A stretch of 64,000 bases of DNA from Opitutales bacterium (GCA_017531845.1 JAFXKI010000003.1:262354-326353), one strand, 5' to 3'. Counted from the stretch's first letter, positions 39,425-48,286 are shown. Notes: generated by a model from the letters alone, not told the origin. Numbers and translations are program-made.

Positions 39425-40954
39425 ATGTGCGCTAAAGCTGCAAAAACCGCTATTTCTCCGCGTCGGGACGAAGATTATCCCGAGTGGTATCAACAGGTCG
39501 TCAAGGCCGCCGATCTCGCCGAAAACTCGCCGGTGCGCGGTTGCATGGTCATCAAGCCTTGGGGCTATTCGCTTTGGGAAAATATTCAGCGCGACCTCGA
39601 TGCGATGTTTAAGGCGACGGGCCACGTGAACGCCTATTTCCCGCTTTTCATTCCGAAAAGCTTTATCGAAAAAGAAGCCGAGCACGTAGACGGTTTCGCT
39701 AAGGAATGCGCCGTTGTAACGCACTCACGCCTCGCCGCCGACGAAAGCGGCAAGCTCGTTCCCGCGGGCGAACTCGAAGAACCGCTCATCGTGCGCCCGA
39801 CGTCGGAAACCATCATCGGCGCGACTTACGCCAAGTGGGTGCAGAGCTACCGCGATCTGCCGATTCTTGTCAATCAGTGGGCAAACGTCGTCCGCTGGGA
39901 AATGCGCACGCGCCTCTTTCTGCGCACGGCGGAATTCCTCTGGCAGGAAGGACACACCGTTCACGCCACCGCCGAAGAAGCCGAAGAAGAAACTCGCAAG
40001 ATGCTCGACGTTTATGCGGATTTTGCCGAAAACTACATGGCGATGCCCGTTATTCGCGGGCACAAAACCGCGTCGGAACGCTTCCCGGGAGCCGTCGACA
40101 CGCTTTGCATCGAAGCCATGATGCAGGACCGCAAGGCGCTTCAGGCGGGAACGTCGCACTTTCTCGGACAAAATTTTGCCAAGAGCTGCAACATTCAGTT
40201 CCAAAACGAAGCGGGAACGCTTCAACACGCGTGGACAACATCGTGGGGCGTTTCCACACGCCTCATCGGCGGCATGATTATGACGCATGCGGACGACGAC
40301 GGCATGGTCGTTCCGCCGCGCCTCGCGCCGCAACACGTCGTTATTCTCCCGATTTACCGCGATCCCGCGCAACGCGGCGACGTGCTCGCCTATTGCGAAG
40401 CGTTGAAAAAAGATATTCTCGCGCAACGCTACGACGGGCGCCCGATTCTCGTTTCCATCGACGACCGCGATTTGCGCGGCGGCGAAAAAACCTGGGGCTG
40501 GATTAAAAAAGGCATTCCGCTGCGCGTCGAAGTCGGCGCGCGCGACATCGCCGAAGGCAAAGTCTTTGTCGGTCGCCGCGACACAGGCGAAAAGGCGGCG
40601 TTCCCGCGCGACGAATTTGTCGCCACGCTCCCGCAGAAACTTCAGGAAATCCAGGACAATCTGCTTGCGCGTGCGAAAAAATTCCGCGCCGACAACATGC
40701 GCGAAATCAACACGAAGGAAGAATTTTACGAATTTTTTACGCCGAAAAACAAAAACAAGCCGGAAGTGCACGGCGGCTTCGCGCTTTGCCACTGGAACGG
40801 CTCGGCGGAAGTCGAAGCGCAAATCAAGGCGGATTTGAACGTGACGATTCGTTGCGTGCCGCTCGACGACACGGAGTTCCCGCCCGAGCCCGGCATTTGC
40901 CCGTTCTCCGGCGAACCGTCCCCGCGCCGCGTCGTCTTCGCGAAATCGTATTAA
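39425..40954 (+). CDS. proS: Prolyl-tRNA synthetase (archaeal/eukaryal type)
   Basis: A 509-residue class II synthetase that charges tRNA-Pro. It is the archaeal/eukaryal-type ProRS without the bacterial INS editing insertion: 'DEDYPEWYQQVVKAADLAENSPVRGCMVIKPWGYSLWENIQ', cited by 'VRGCMVIKPWGYSLWE' (motif 1 side), 'LIVRPTSETIIGATYAKW' and 'NVVRWEMRTRLFLRTAEFLWQEGHT' (motif 2), 'TSWGVSTRLIGGMIMTHADDDGMVVPP' (motif 3). The C-terminal zinc-type domain ends 'FAKSY', with the terminal Tyr typical of this group. It heads a probable three-gene operon with the lipoprotein (9 bp gap) and sugar transferase. Confidence 0.95.
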   Translation: MCAKAAKTAISPRRDEDYPEWYQQVVKAADLAENSPVRGCMVIKPWGYSLWENIQRDLDAMFKATGHVNAYFPLFIPKSFIEKEAEHVDGFAKECAVVTHSRLAADESGKLVPAGELEEPLIVRPTSETIIGATYAKWVQSYRDLPILVNQWANVVRWEMRTRLFLRTAEFLWQEGHTVHATAEEAEEETRKMLDVYADFAENYMAMPVIRGHKTASERFPGAVDTLCIEAMMQDRKALQAGTSHFLGQNFAKSCNIQFQNEAGTLQHAWTTSWGVSTRLIGGMIMTHADDDGMVVPPRLAPQHVVILPIYRDPAQRGDVLAYCEALKKDILAQRYDGRPILVSIDDRDLRGGEKTWGWIKKGIPLRVEVGARDIAEGKVFVGRRDTGEKAAFPRDEFVATLPQKLQEIQDNLLARAKKFRADNMREINTKEEFYEFFTPKNKNKPEVHGGFALCHWNGSAEVEAQIKADLNVTIRCVPLDDTEFPPEPGICPFSGEPSPRRVVFAKSY

Positions 40955-40963
40955 ACGAGGGAA

Positions 40964-41374
40964 ATGCTTAAAACGGTCTTGAGAATCTTCGTGTTACTCC
41001 CGGCTTTCCTACTCGGGGCTTGTGCGATTTTTTCTCCTGACCGGGCGGCATTGAAAAATCTTCCCGCGCCGGATACACTTTGTGTCGCGCGGGAAAACCG
41101 AAAAGTTATTTCGCCCGACGAAGGCAAATGGCAAGCCTGGCTTGCCGATTTTTCCGAGCGTAACTTTTCGCCGTCGATTGCCACTTACGCACCCGGAGAG
41201 GCGATGTTTTACGGGAACGGCTTTTCGATTAATTTCCACGAAAAAAGCATCGTTCTTAACTTCGACGGAGAACAATACGTCTGTGAACGCGTTCCCGCGG
41301 ATACCGAATTTCTCAATTTCGCAGAAAAACAAAGCCGCACCGCGCAAAACCTCGTTTTTCGTCCGCTCTATTAA
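40964..41374 (+). CDS. Small predicted lipoprotein, hypothetical
   Basis: A 136-residue protein with a lipoprotein signal ending LLGAC (lipobox, Cys at residue 20). The mature 115 residues are mixed α/β with several aromatic residues ('GNGFSINFHEKSIVLNF') and match no family I recognise. It lies 9 bp after proS and 11 bp before a sugar-phosphate transferase, so it is probably cotranscribed with both. A role at the cell envelope is likely from the anchor alone. Confidence 0.7.
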   Translation: MLKTVLRIFVLLPAFLLGACAIFSPDRAALKNLPAPDTLCVARENRKVISPDEGKWQAWLADFSERNFSPSIATYAPGEAMFYGNGFSINFHEKSIVLNFDGEQYVCERVPADTEFLNFAEKQSRTAQNLVFRPLY

Positions 41375-41385
41375 AGTTTCTGAAA

Positions 41386-42006
41386 ATGTACAAAAATTTC
41401 TTCAAGCGTTTTCTGGATTTTACGCTCGCGCTCTGTGTGCTGATTGCGACTTCTCCGATTCTCCTCGCGGTTTCCATCGCCCTGCACTTCGCCAACAAAG
41501 GCGCCGGAATTTTCTTCACGCAAGCCCGCCCGGGAAAAAACGGAAGAATTTTCCGCGTCGTTAAATTCAAAACCATGACGGACGAACGCGACACCGCGGG
41601 AACGCTCTTGCCCGACCATCAGCGGATGACGCGTGTCGGAAAGTTTCTCCGGAAAAGTTCACTCGACGAATTGCCGCAACTTTTCAACATTCTCCGAGGA
41701 GATATGTCGATTATCGGTCCGCGTCCGCTTCTTCCGGAATATTTGCCGCTCTATTCGCCGGAGCAGGCGCGCCGCCACGAGATCCGTCCGGGCGTCACAG
41801 GCTGGGCACAAACCAACGGGCGCAACGCCATTTCGTGGAAAAAGAAATTTGAGTTGGACGTTTGGTATGTGGATCACGTTTCGTTTGCGCTCGACGTAAA
41901 AATTCTTTTTCTGACGGCGCTCAAAGTCGTGAAACGCGAAGGAATTAATCAGTCCGACGCTCCCGGCACGGAAATCACAATGCCGAAATTCGACGGTAAC
42001 AATTGA
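41386..42006 (+). CDS. Undecaprenyl-phosphate sugar-phosphate transferase (monotopic PGT)
   Basis: A 206-residue initiating phosphoglycosyltransferase of the PglC/WcaJ C-terminal type. It links a sugar-1-phosphate to the lipid carrier to start assembly of a surface glycan. A re-entrant hydrophobic helix (about 8-35, 'FLDFTLALCVLIATSPILL') is followed by 'FFTQARPGKNGRIFRVVKFKTM', 'LRKSSLDELPQLFNILRGDMSIIGPRPLLPEY', where D-E is the catalytic pair, and 'RPGVTGWAQTNGR'. It is the small, single-domain form without the N-terminal helices of WcaJ. No glycan cluster surrounds it in the window. Confidence 0.92.
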   Translation: MYKNFFKRFLDFTLALCVLIATSPILLAVSIALHFANKGAGIFFTQARPGKNGRIFRVVKFKTMTDERDTAGTLLPDHQRMTRVGKFLRKSSLDELPQLFNILRGDMSIIGPRPLLPEYLPLYSPEQARRHEIRPGVTGWAQTNGRNAISWKKKFELDVWYVDHVSFALDVKILFLTALKVVKREGINQSDAPGTEITMPKFDGNN

Positions 42007-42085
42007 GCAAATCAGGAATTTAAAAGATTTTTAAATCAAAACAGCTGCGAATATCTGTTGCAAAAAAAACAGCCATAAATAAAAA

Positions 42086-42153
42086 ATGCTGTGTCTCTGC
42101 GGCTCCGCGAGAACCTCTTAAAAAAACTTCGCGGCTTGGCGGCTTCGCGCGCG
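42086..42153. repeat. Intergenic 'LCVSAAPRE'-type low-complexity repeat remnant
   Basis: The 220-bp gap between the sugar transferase and carB includes 'gtgtctctgcggctccgcgagaac' and, 20 bases on, 'cttcgcggcttggcggcttcgcgcg', cited here by their cores ctctgcggctccgcgag and cttcgcggcttggcgg. Related stretches, reading like 'LCVSAPLRE' if translated, turn up between genes in many unrelated bacterial genomes. It is neither a gene nor a known element. No function is assigned. Confidence 0.35.
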
Positions 42154-42205
42154 AAAAAAAACGTTCCCGCAGAAAGCGACTTTCGTCGCACGGGAACGCT
42201 TCTTC
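42154..42205. terminator. Terminator between convergent sugar transferase and carB, from a motif pair
   Basis: An A-run and acgttcccg pair with cgggaacg near 42191-42198, and an inner gaaag/ctttc stem extends the hairpin. It lies between two convergent genes. Confidence 0.75.
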
Positions 42206-42226
42206 TTAAGCTTTAAGCCCTACGCT

Positions 42227-45200
42227 TTAAGCTTTTAATTTGCCGTGGTGGGCTTGGAGCGAATCGACATCGACCGTTCCCGCCTTGACGGCGGCGATGC
42301 CCTGCACCGTTGCCAGTGCCGCCGCGAGTGTCGTGAAATACGGCACGCGGAGCTTGATGGCGTTTTTGCGGATGTAGGAATCGTCGATAACCGAGCGTTT
42401 GCCGACCGGCGTGTTGACGATGAGCGAAATTTCCCGGTTGACGATACCGTCCACGATATTCGGGCGTCCTTCGTGCTGTTTTTTAATCAATTCGCACGCG
42501 ATACCGTTTTTCGTATAGAAATCATACGTTCCCGCCGTTGCTTTGATTTTGAAGCCGAGCTTGACGAAGCCGCGTCCGAGTTCGAGCGCCTGTTCGTTCT
42601 TTTCGGCAATCGTAATCAAAACCGTGCCTTCGGTCGGGAGTTGCGTTCCCGCGGCTTCCTGCGCCTTGAAAAACGCGGTACCGAAGTCCGACGCGATGCC
42701 GAGCACTTCGCCCGTGGAGCGCATTTCCGGCCCGAGAACGGGGTCGACTTCCGGGAATTTGTCAAACGGCAAAACGGCTTCTTTCACGCCGTAGTGCGTT
42801 CCCGCGACGAAGGGCTTCAAATTCAGCTCTTCGAGCTTTTTGCCCATCATGAGTTCCGTTGCCGCGCCTGCCATTTGAATATTGCAAACCTTGGAAACCA
42901 GCGGCACCGTACGCGAGGCGCGCGGGTTCGCTTCGATAACGTAAACTTTGCCGTTTTCGATGGCGTATTGCATATTCATCAAGCCGACGACTTTCAGCTC
43001 GTGTGCGATTTTGCGCGTGTAATCGACGATATCCGCGTACTGCTTCGCGGGAATGTGCACCGGCGGAATGACGCAAGCCGAGTCGCCGGAGTGAATACCT
43101 GCGAGCTCGATGTGTTCCATAACGGAAGGAATGAAAACGTCGTTCCCGTCGCAAAGTGCGTCGCATTCGCATTCAAGCGCGTTTTGCAGGAAGCGGTCGA
43201 TGAGAAGCGGCGCATCTTCCGTCACGCCGATTGCCTTGCTGACGTATTCTTTGAGTGCCGCATCGTCGTAAACAACTTCCATACCGCGCCCGCCGAGCAC
43301 GAAGGACGGACGAATCATCACCGGGTAGCCGACTTTGTGAGCGATTTCGAGAGCCTGCTCAATGTTGATCGCCATGCCCGCTTCCGGCATCGGGATTTCG
43401 AGCTTTTGCATCATCAGGCGGAAAAGATCGCGGTCTTCCGCCGTATCGATGGTATCGATACTCGTGCCGAGAATTTTCACGCCGGCTTCTGCGAGTTTGC
43501 GCGCGAGGTTGAGCGGCGTTTGCCCGCCGAACTGCACAATCACGCCTTCCGGTTTTTCGTGTTCGTAAATCGCGAGCACATCTTCGAGCGTGAGCGGCTC
43601 GAAATAAAGTTTGTCGGACGTATCGTAGTCGGTCGAAACCGTTTCCGGGTTGCAGTTGACCATGATGGTTTCGTAGCCCATGCGGCGCAGCGCCATCGCG
43701 GCGTGGCAGCAGCAGTAGTCAAACTCAATGCCTTGCCCGATGCGGTTCGGCCCGCCGCCGAGCACCATAACTTTTTTCTTCGTGCTCGCGGGAAGTTCCG
43801 TTACGGGAACGCTGTCCGCATACGTTGAGAAATAGTAACAGGCGTTTTCGACACCGCTGACGGGAACGGCTTCCCAGCGTTCGACCACGCCGAGTGCGAT
43901 GCGTTTTTCGCGAATTTCTTTTTCGGGAACGCCGAGGATTTTTGCCAAATACGCGTCCGCGAAACCGTCTTTTTTTGCCTGAATCAAAAGCGCGTCTGCG
44001 GGAACGCTGCCCTTGCTTTCCAAAAGTTTTTCTTCGAGTTCGACGAGTTCTTTCGCCTGTTCGAGGAACCAGCGATTCATTTGTGTTTTCGCCTGAATTT
44101 CCTCAATCGTCGCGCCCTTGCGGAAGGCTTCGTAAATCACGAAATGGCGTTCGCTGTTGGCTTCGCGCAGCATTTCGAGAAGTTCTTCCTTCGTTTTGGA
44201 ATTAAAATCCGCCGCAAAGCCCAAGCCCATGCGCCCGTTTTCGAGCGAACGAATCGCTTTTTGGAAAGCTTCCTTGTAGTTTTTGCCGATGCTCATGACT
44301 TCGCCGACCGCCTTCATCTGCGTGCCGAGCTTGTCCTGAACGCCTTTAAATTTTTCAAATGCCCAACGCGCAAATTTGACAACGACGTAATCGCCTGACG
44401 GCGTGTATTTGTCGAGCGAGCCGTCGCGCCAATACGGGATTTCGGAAAGCGTCATGCCGCTTGCAAGTTTTGCCGAAATGAGCGCAATCGGGAAGCCCGT
44501 TGCCTTCGACGCGAGCGCGGACGAACGCGAGGTGCGCGGATTGATTTCGATGATGACGATGCGCCCGTCTTTCGGGTTGCGCGCGAACTGGACGTTCGTG
44601 CCGCCGATAACGCCGATCGTGTCGATAATTTTCCACGCCTGCCGCTGAAGCTCCGCCTGAACGTCCGCGGGAACGGTCATCATCGGTGCCGTGCAGAAGC
44701 TGTCGCCCGTATGCACGCCGACGGGATCGACGTTTTCGATGAGACAAACGGAAATGAGTGCTCCCGTCGAGTCGCGAACGACTTCGACTTCGAGTTCTTC
44801 CCAGCCGAGAATGGATTCTTCGATAAGGCACTGGCTCGTCATCGAAGCCTGCAAGCCGCGCGCGACGATGGTTTTGAGCTCGTCCATATTGTAGACAAGC
44901 CCGCCGCCGGCGCCGCCCATCGTGTAAGCCGGGCGGACGACGAGCGGGAAGCCGAGCTTTTCGGAAATTTTCACCGCTTCATCAACCGTGTAGGCAATAT
45001 CGCTGCGCGGCATGTCGATGCCGATGCGCGACATCGTTTCTTTGAAAATAAGACGGTCTTCGCCGCGCTCGATGGCTTCGAGATTTACGCCGATAACCTT
45101 GACGCCGTATTTCTCCAAAATGCCTTTTTTGTTGAGCTCGATGGCGAGATTCAAGCCGGTTTGCCCGCCGAGATTCGGCAAAAGCGCGTCCGGGCGTTCC

Positions 45201-45439
45201 TTGGCGATGATTTGCTCGAGGCGTTCTTCGTTGAGCGGCTCGATGTAAGTAACGTCGGCAACGGTCGGGTCCGTCATAATCGTTGCCGGGTTCGAGTTGA
45301 CGAGCACGATTTCGTAGCCGCATTCGCGGAGCGCTTTGCACGCTTGCGTTCCCGAGTAGTCAAATTCGCAGGCTTGCCCGATTACAATCGGACCGGAGCC
45401 GATGATCATGACTTTTTTAATATCGTCGCGTATAGACAT
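42227..45439 (-). CDS. carB: Carbamoyl-phosphate synthase large subunit
   Basis: A 1070-residue synthetase of two homologous ATP-grasp halves that makes carbamoyl phosphate from ammonia, bicarbonate and two ATP for pyrimidines and arginine. Repeated landmarks show the internal duplication: 'IIGSGPIVIGQACEFDYSGTQACKAL' with 'VNSNPATIMTD' in the first half, and 'LGGGPNRIGQGIEFDYCCCHAAMAL' with 'VNCNPETVSTDYD' in the second. ATP-grasp residues appear in 'RPAYTMGGAGGG' and 'RPSFVLGGRGMEVV'. The C-terminal MGS-like domain 'TAGTYDFYTKNG...NTPVGKRS' is the allosteric site. The small subunit carA is not in the window. A possible attenuator precedes it. Confidence 0.97.
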   Translation of the reverse strand: MSIRDDIKKVMIIGSGPIVIGQACEFDYSGTQACKALRECGYEIVLVNSNPATIMTDPTVADVTYIEPLNEERLEQIIAKERPDALLPNLGGQTGLNLAIELNKKGILEKYGVKVIGVNLEAIERGEDRLIFKETMSRIGIDMPRSDIAYTVDEAVKISEKLGFPLVVRPAYTMGGAGGGLVYNMDELKTIVARGLQASMTSQCLIEESILGWEELEVEVVRDSTGALISVCLIENVDPVGVHTGDSFCTAPMMTVPADVQAELQRQAWKIIDTIGVIGGTNVQFARNPKDGRIVIIEINPRTSRSSALASKATGFPIALISAKLASGMTLSEIPYWRDGSLDKYTPSGDYVVVKFARWAFEKFKGVQDKLGTQMKAVGEVMSIGKNYKEAFQKAIRSLENGRMGLGFAADFNSKTKEELLEMLREANSERHFVIYEAFRKGATIEEIQAKTQMNRWFLEQAKELVELEEKLLESKGSVPADALLIQAKKDGFADAYLAKILGVPEKEIREKRIALGVVERWEAVPVSGVENACYYFSTYADSVPVTELPASTKKKVMVLGGGPNRIGQGIEFDYCCCHAAMALRRMGYETIMVNCNPETVSTDYDTSDKLYFEPLTLEDVLAIYEHEKPEGVIVQFGGQTPLNLARKLAEAGVKILGTSIDTIDTAEDRDLFRLMMQKLEIPMPEAGMAINIEQALEIAHKVGYPVMIRPSFVLGGRGMEVVYDDAALKEYVSKAIGVTEDAPLLIDRFLQNALECECDALCDGNDVFIPSVMEHIELAGIHSGDSACVIPPVHIPAKQYADIVDYTRKIAHELKVVGLMNMQYAIENGKVYVIEANPRASRTVPLVSKVCNIQMAGAATELMMGKKLEELNLKPFVAGTHYGVKEAVLPFDKFPEVDPVLGPEMRSTGEVLGIASDFGTAFFKAQEAAGTQLPTEGTVLITIAEKNEQALELGRGFVKLGFKIKATAGTYDFYTKNGIACELIKKQHEGRPNIVDGIVNREISLIVNTPVGKRSVIDDSYIRKNAIKLRVPYFTTLAAALATVQGIAAVKAGTVDVDSLQAHHGKLKA

Positions 45440-45450
45440 AGTAATGCTTT

Positions 45451-45603
45451 CTAAATGAGAAAAAAGGTTAGTTCGGAGCTGTGTTTTGAGAAAATCATAA
45501 AAAAGCTCAAACCTGAAAAAGTTTGAGCTGAAAACTGCATGGCGGGCGCTTCGTTTCCGGAAGCGTTCATGAAATTCTTTTCATGGAGAGCCGCGTTTGC
45601 CAT
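45451..45603 (-). CDS. Possible leader peptide of carB attenuator
   Basis: A minus-strand frame of up to 50 codons (ATG 45603, or a more likely internal ATG at 45570 with an AAAAG-rich stretch upstream) runs across the terminator hairpin at 45498-45530 and stops 11 bp before the carB start. Its sequence ('MNASGNEAPAMQFS...FFLI') has no relatives I know. The arrangement resembles pyrBI, whose leader ORF overlaps an attenuator so that ribosome position tracks UTP supply. The gene's reality rests on this arrangement alone. Confidence 0.3.
   Translation of the reverse strand: MANAALHEKNFMNASGNEAPAMQFSAQTFSGLSFFMIFSKHSSELTFFLI
45498..45530 (-). terminator. Intrinsic terminator in the carB leader (candidate attenuator)
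   Basis: On the minus strand agctcaaac and gtttgagct form a perfect 9-bp stem around an 8-base, U-rich loop (cttttt...), followed directly by U5-6. It lies about 60 bp before carB and after the predicted promoter. No minus-strand gene ends here, so regulation of carB by premature termination is more likely than simple termination. Confidence 0.6.
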
Positions 45604-45614
45604 AAATTTTTCTA

Positions 45615-45643
45615 ATTCAATCGTTCCCGCCCTGCTTTGTCAA
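45615..45643 (-). promoter_or_regulatory. Predicted σ70-type promoter of carB
   Basis: Minus-strand TTGACA (perfect -35; 45638-45643) and TTGAAT (45615-45620) are 17 bp apart. The spacer contains one GGGAACG word. Transcription would begin near 45608, about 170 nt before carB, so the leader covers the hairpin at 45498-45530. Confidence 0.45.
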
Positions 45644-45717
45644 TCTCCGTCCCGCGTTCCCGCGCGTGCGAATATTCTTGAAATCCGGACACAGGAGCGT
45701 AAGGATTTCGGTTTTTT

Positions 45718-46071
45718 ATGAATCCGGTTCTCCTCAAAACACTCGGGCTTTTGGTTTTGTCCAATTGTTTTATGACGTATGCCTGGTACGGGCATTTAAA
45801 AACCTTAAGAACGGCTCCTATAATTTTTGCCGTTTTTATAAGTTGGGGCATTGCGTTTTTCGAATATTTGGTAATGGTGCCGGCGAACCGGCTGGGATAT
45901 ACCGGCGGCTTGGAGCTCGGGCAACTCAAAATCATGCAGGAAGTGGTAACACTCTGCGTTTTTGTGCCGTTTGCGTTTATTTTTATGGGGGAAAAATGGC
46001 GCTGGGATTATCTTTGGGCATTCTTTTGCCTCGTAGGTGCCGTTTACTTTGTTTTCCGCGGAAAAATGTGA
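45718..46071 (+). CDS. DMT-superfamily protein (DUF486)
   Basis: A 117-residue four-helix inner-membrane protein of the DUF486 family, part of the drug/metabolite transporter superfamily. Characteristic parts are 'LLVLSNCFMTYAWYGHLK', 'SWGIAFFEYLVMVPANRLGY', 'LGQLKIMQEVVTL' and 'FMGEKWRWDYLWAFFCL'. Function is unknown for the family; members of this size usually dimerise. Monocistronic, convergent with the MacB-like permease. Confidence 0.9.
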   Translation: MNPVLLKTLGLLVLSNCFMTYAWYGHLKTLRTAPIIFAVFISWGIAFFEYLVMVPANRLGYTGGLELGQLKIMQEVVTLCVFVPFAFIFMGEKWRWDYLWAFFCLVGAVYFVFRGKM

Positions 46072-46072
46072 G

Positions 46073-46117
46073 CGGGAACGCTGGAGAGCTTTCAATTTTC
46101 GGCGAAATGCGTTCCCG
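46073..46117. repeat. Inverted motif pair between convergent genes
   Basis: cgggaacgc (46073-46081) and gcgttcccg (46109-46117) face each other in the gap between the DUF486 and permease genes. A short T/A-rich stretch follows on one side only. Probably a shared transcription end. Confidence 0.6.
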
Positions 46118-46130
46118 TTTCCGCCGATAT

Positions 46131-47408
46131 TTATTCGTAGCGTAGAGCTTCGATAGGATCGAGTCGAGAAGCGCGCAAAGCGGGATAAACGCCGGAAAGG
46201 ATGCCGATTCCCACGGAAAAAGCGAAGCCGGCAAGCATTACGGTGGGCGAGACCGTCATACTTGCGATTCCGCCGCCCATACGCGATCCCGCCATAACTT
46301 GAGCCACCACACTCGTTATACCGAGCGAAAATCCGAGCCCGATCAGGCCGCCGATGGAACTGACGAGTGCCGTTTCCACCAAGAACTGCAGAAAAATATC
46401 GCTCCCGCGCGCTCCGACGGCTTTACGCACGCCGATTTCTCGAATTCGTTCGTTAATGGCGGCGAGCATCACGTTCATAATCCCGATCCCGCCGATGAAG
46501 AGCGAAATAAACGCAACACCGCCGAGCGAAATCATAAACGAGCTTTCCGTTTTCTTAAATTCGGCAAGCATTTCCTCGTTCGTCGAAATGGAATAATCCT
46601 GAAAACCGCCGTGCGCCTGCAACATGACGCGGTCGAGTTGCGGGATCGTGTCGTAAAGTTGCTCCGAGCTGCTGATACGGACGTAGAGCGCGGAAAGTTT
46701 GTCGTTGGACGTGTAATTCGTCATCGCCGTGTGAATCGGAATGTAGCAACCGCCGTTCATCCAGCGTCCGGGACCGCGTTTTTTATCTCTACCCCCGGGA
46801 CCGCCGCCAATCTGATATTCGTTGAGCACGCCGACGACCGTAAACCATTCTCCGCCGACTTTGACCGCCTGTCCGATGGGATTTTCATTCGGTTCAAAAA
46901 TCTCATCCGCAACAAGCGAGCCGAGAACGCACACCTTCGCACGCGTAATTTCGTCGACATCACTGAGAAAGCGCCCTTTTTGAACGCTTCGCTTGTTAAT
47001 CACGAGCCAATCGGACATCGTTCCCGTCACGCGCGTGTTAAACTCACGCCCGTTGCGGGAAACCGATGTGGAACGGACGCTTACTTCCGGCGAAATATGC
47101 GAAACGCTCGGCACGAGTTTGCGGATTGCCGCCACATCTTTCATCGTCAGTCCGGGAGCGGAATCCTGCAAGTGCTCCTGTTCTTTCGGGAGAGCCTCCG
47201 TCGAAATCGTGATTTTTTCGATCCCGCCCTGCATTTCGATAAAGCCTTTAAATTGACCGACCATGCCTTGGACAATCGAAACCATCGCGACTAACGCGGC
47301 GACGCCGAGAATAATGCCCGACATCGACAGCAACGAGCGCATTTTGTGTGCGAGGATTTCCCGAATCCCGTTCACGAATGCTCCGCAAAGTGTTCCGTAA
47401 AAATTCAT
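46131..47408 (-). CDS. MacB-like ABC transporter permease (FtsX domain)
   Basis: A 425-residue permease of the MacB family with the start at ATG 47408. The N-terminal membrane helix ('REILAHKMRSLLSMSGIILGVAALVAMVSIVQGM', cited by 'LSMSGIILGVAALVAM') leads into a large periplasmic domain (about 50-290), then three C-terminal helices with the FtsX signature 'GGIGIMNVMLAAINERIREIGVRKAVGA'. In the MacAB-TolC system the permease changes shape to push substrates through TolC rather than carrying them. It is the last gene of a four-gene operon (TolC-, MacA-like adaptor, ATPase, permease). The substrate is unknown: antibiotic, peptide or envelope component. Confidence 0.92.
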   Translation of the reverse strand: MNFYGTLCGAFVNGIREILAHKMRSLLSMSGIILGVAALVAMVSIVQGMVGQFKGFIEMQGGIEKITISTEALPKEQEHLQDSAPGLTMKDVAAIRKLVPSVSHISPEVSVRSTSVSRNGREFNTRVTGTMSDWLVINKRSVQKGRFLSDVDEITRAKVCVLGSLVADEIFEPNENPIGQAVKVGGEWFTVVGVLNEYQIGGGPGGRDKKRGPGRWMNGGCYIPIHTAMTNYTSNDKLSALYVRISSSEQLYDTIPQLDRVMLQAHGGFQDYSISTNEEMLAEFKKTESSFMISLGGVAFISLFIGGIGIMNVMLAAINERIREIGVRKAVGARGSDIFLQFLVETALVSSIGGLIGLGFSLGITSVVAQVMAGSRMGGGIASMTVSPTVMLAGFAFSVGIGILSGVYPALRASRLDPIEALRYE

Positions 47409-47447
47409 TTTAAAAAAAACCAAAAAGTGTCGCGTTCCCGCGTGAAA

Positions 47448-48161
47448 TTAACGTGAAAGATTTTCCTGCAAGTAATCGTGCACGATTTGTCCGTCACGCA
47501 TTTCGACGACGCGTCCTGCGTATTTTGCCACACCGAGATCGTGCGTTACCATAACGACCGGTAAGCCGTCGTCGCGCAGAGAACAAAGTAAATCCAGCGA
47601 TCGGCGCACATTCTTACTGTCGAGATTCCCCGTCGGCTCGTCCGCCAAGACGATTCCCGGATTATTCACGATGGCTCGCGCCGTTGCCACGCGCTGGCGT
47701 TCGCCTCCGGAAAGTTCCGACGGCCGGTGCTTTACCCGGTGTTCCATCGCCACGCGCGAAAGCGCAAGGTGCGCCCGCTCTTCCGCCTCTTTTCGCGGCA
47801 CGCGCGAATACACGAGCGGAAGCATCACGTTTTCCAAGACAGTCAGCCTCGGCAACAAATTAAATGCCTGAAAAATAAATCCGATGCGATTGGCGCGATA
47901 CCACGCGCGTCGCCCGGCTCCGACATTTGAAACATCGTCTCCCTCAAAAATCAGCTTTCCGCTCGTAAGCGTATCCATAAAGCCGAGCATGTGCATCATC
48001 GTAGATTTTCCTGAACCGGAAGGACCAAGAATTGCGATAAATTCGCCCGCGCGAATTTGGAGATTTACGCCGTCGAGAGCATGAACGTCTTCGTCGCCCA
48101 TGCGGTAAATTTTGCGGGCGTCGCGAAGCTCCACGACGGGAACGCTGTCGTTATCTTTCAT
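47448..48161 (-). CDS. MacB/LolD-type ABC transporter ATPase
   Basis: A 237-residue nucleotide-binding subunit for the permease encoded 39 bp downstream. Walker [11 protein letters not shown]-loop 'RIGFIFQAFNLLPRLTVLENVMLPL', signature LSGGERQR, Walker B 'GIVLADEPTGNLD' and switch His in 'VMVTHDLGVA' are intact. The 'ADEPTGNLD' form is typical of the MacB/LolD/FtsE group. In MacB of Proteobacteria the ATPase and permease are one chain; here they are separate genes. Confidence 0.95.
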   Translation of the reverse strand: MKDNDSVPVVELRDARKIYRMGDEDVHALDGVNLQIRAGEFIAILGPSGSGKSTMMHMLGFMDTLTSGKLIFEGDDVSNVGAGRRAWYRANRIGFIFQAFNLLPRLTVLENVMLPLVYSRVPRKEAEERAHLALSRVAMEHRVKHRPSELSGGERQRVATARAIVNNPGIVLADEPTGNLDSKNVRRSLDLLCSLRDDGLPVVMVTHDLGVAKYAGRVVEMRDGQIVHDYLQENLSR

Positions 48162-48187
48162 TGTAATCCGAATTTTGGATAAAGAGG

Positions 48188-48279
48188 AATGAATAACGAA
48201 TGGCGAATAATCCGTTGTTCAAAGTTTTTGTCGGAGTCAAACTCCTTCGTGCTGCGTTATTAACCATTCACTATTCATT
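48188..48279. repeat. AT-rich inverted repeat between MacA-like and ATPase genes
   Basis: aatgaataacgaatgg (48188-48203) pairs with ccattcactattcatt (48264-48279), 14 of 16 positions, around a 60-base loop that holds a second hairpin (ggagtcaaactcc). It fills most of the 125-bp gap inside the efflux operon. It could be an operon-internal RNA stability element or a remnant of a small repeat. Confidence 0.45.
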
Positions 48280-48286
48280 AAAAAAA

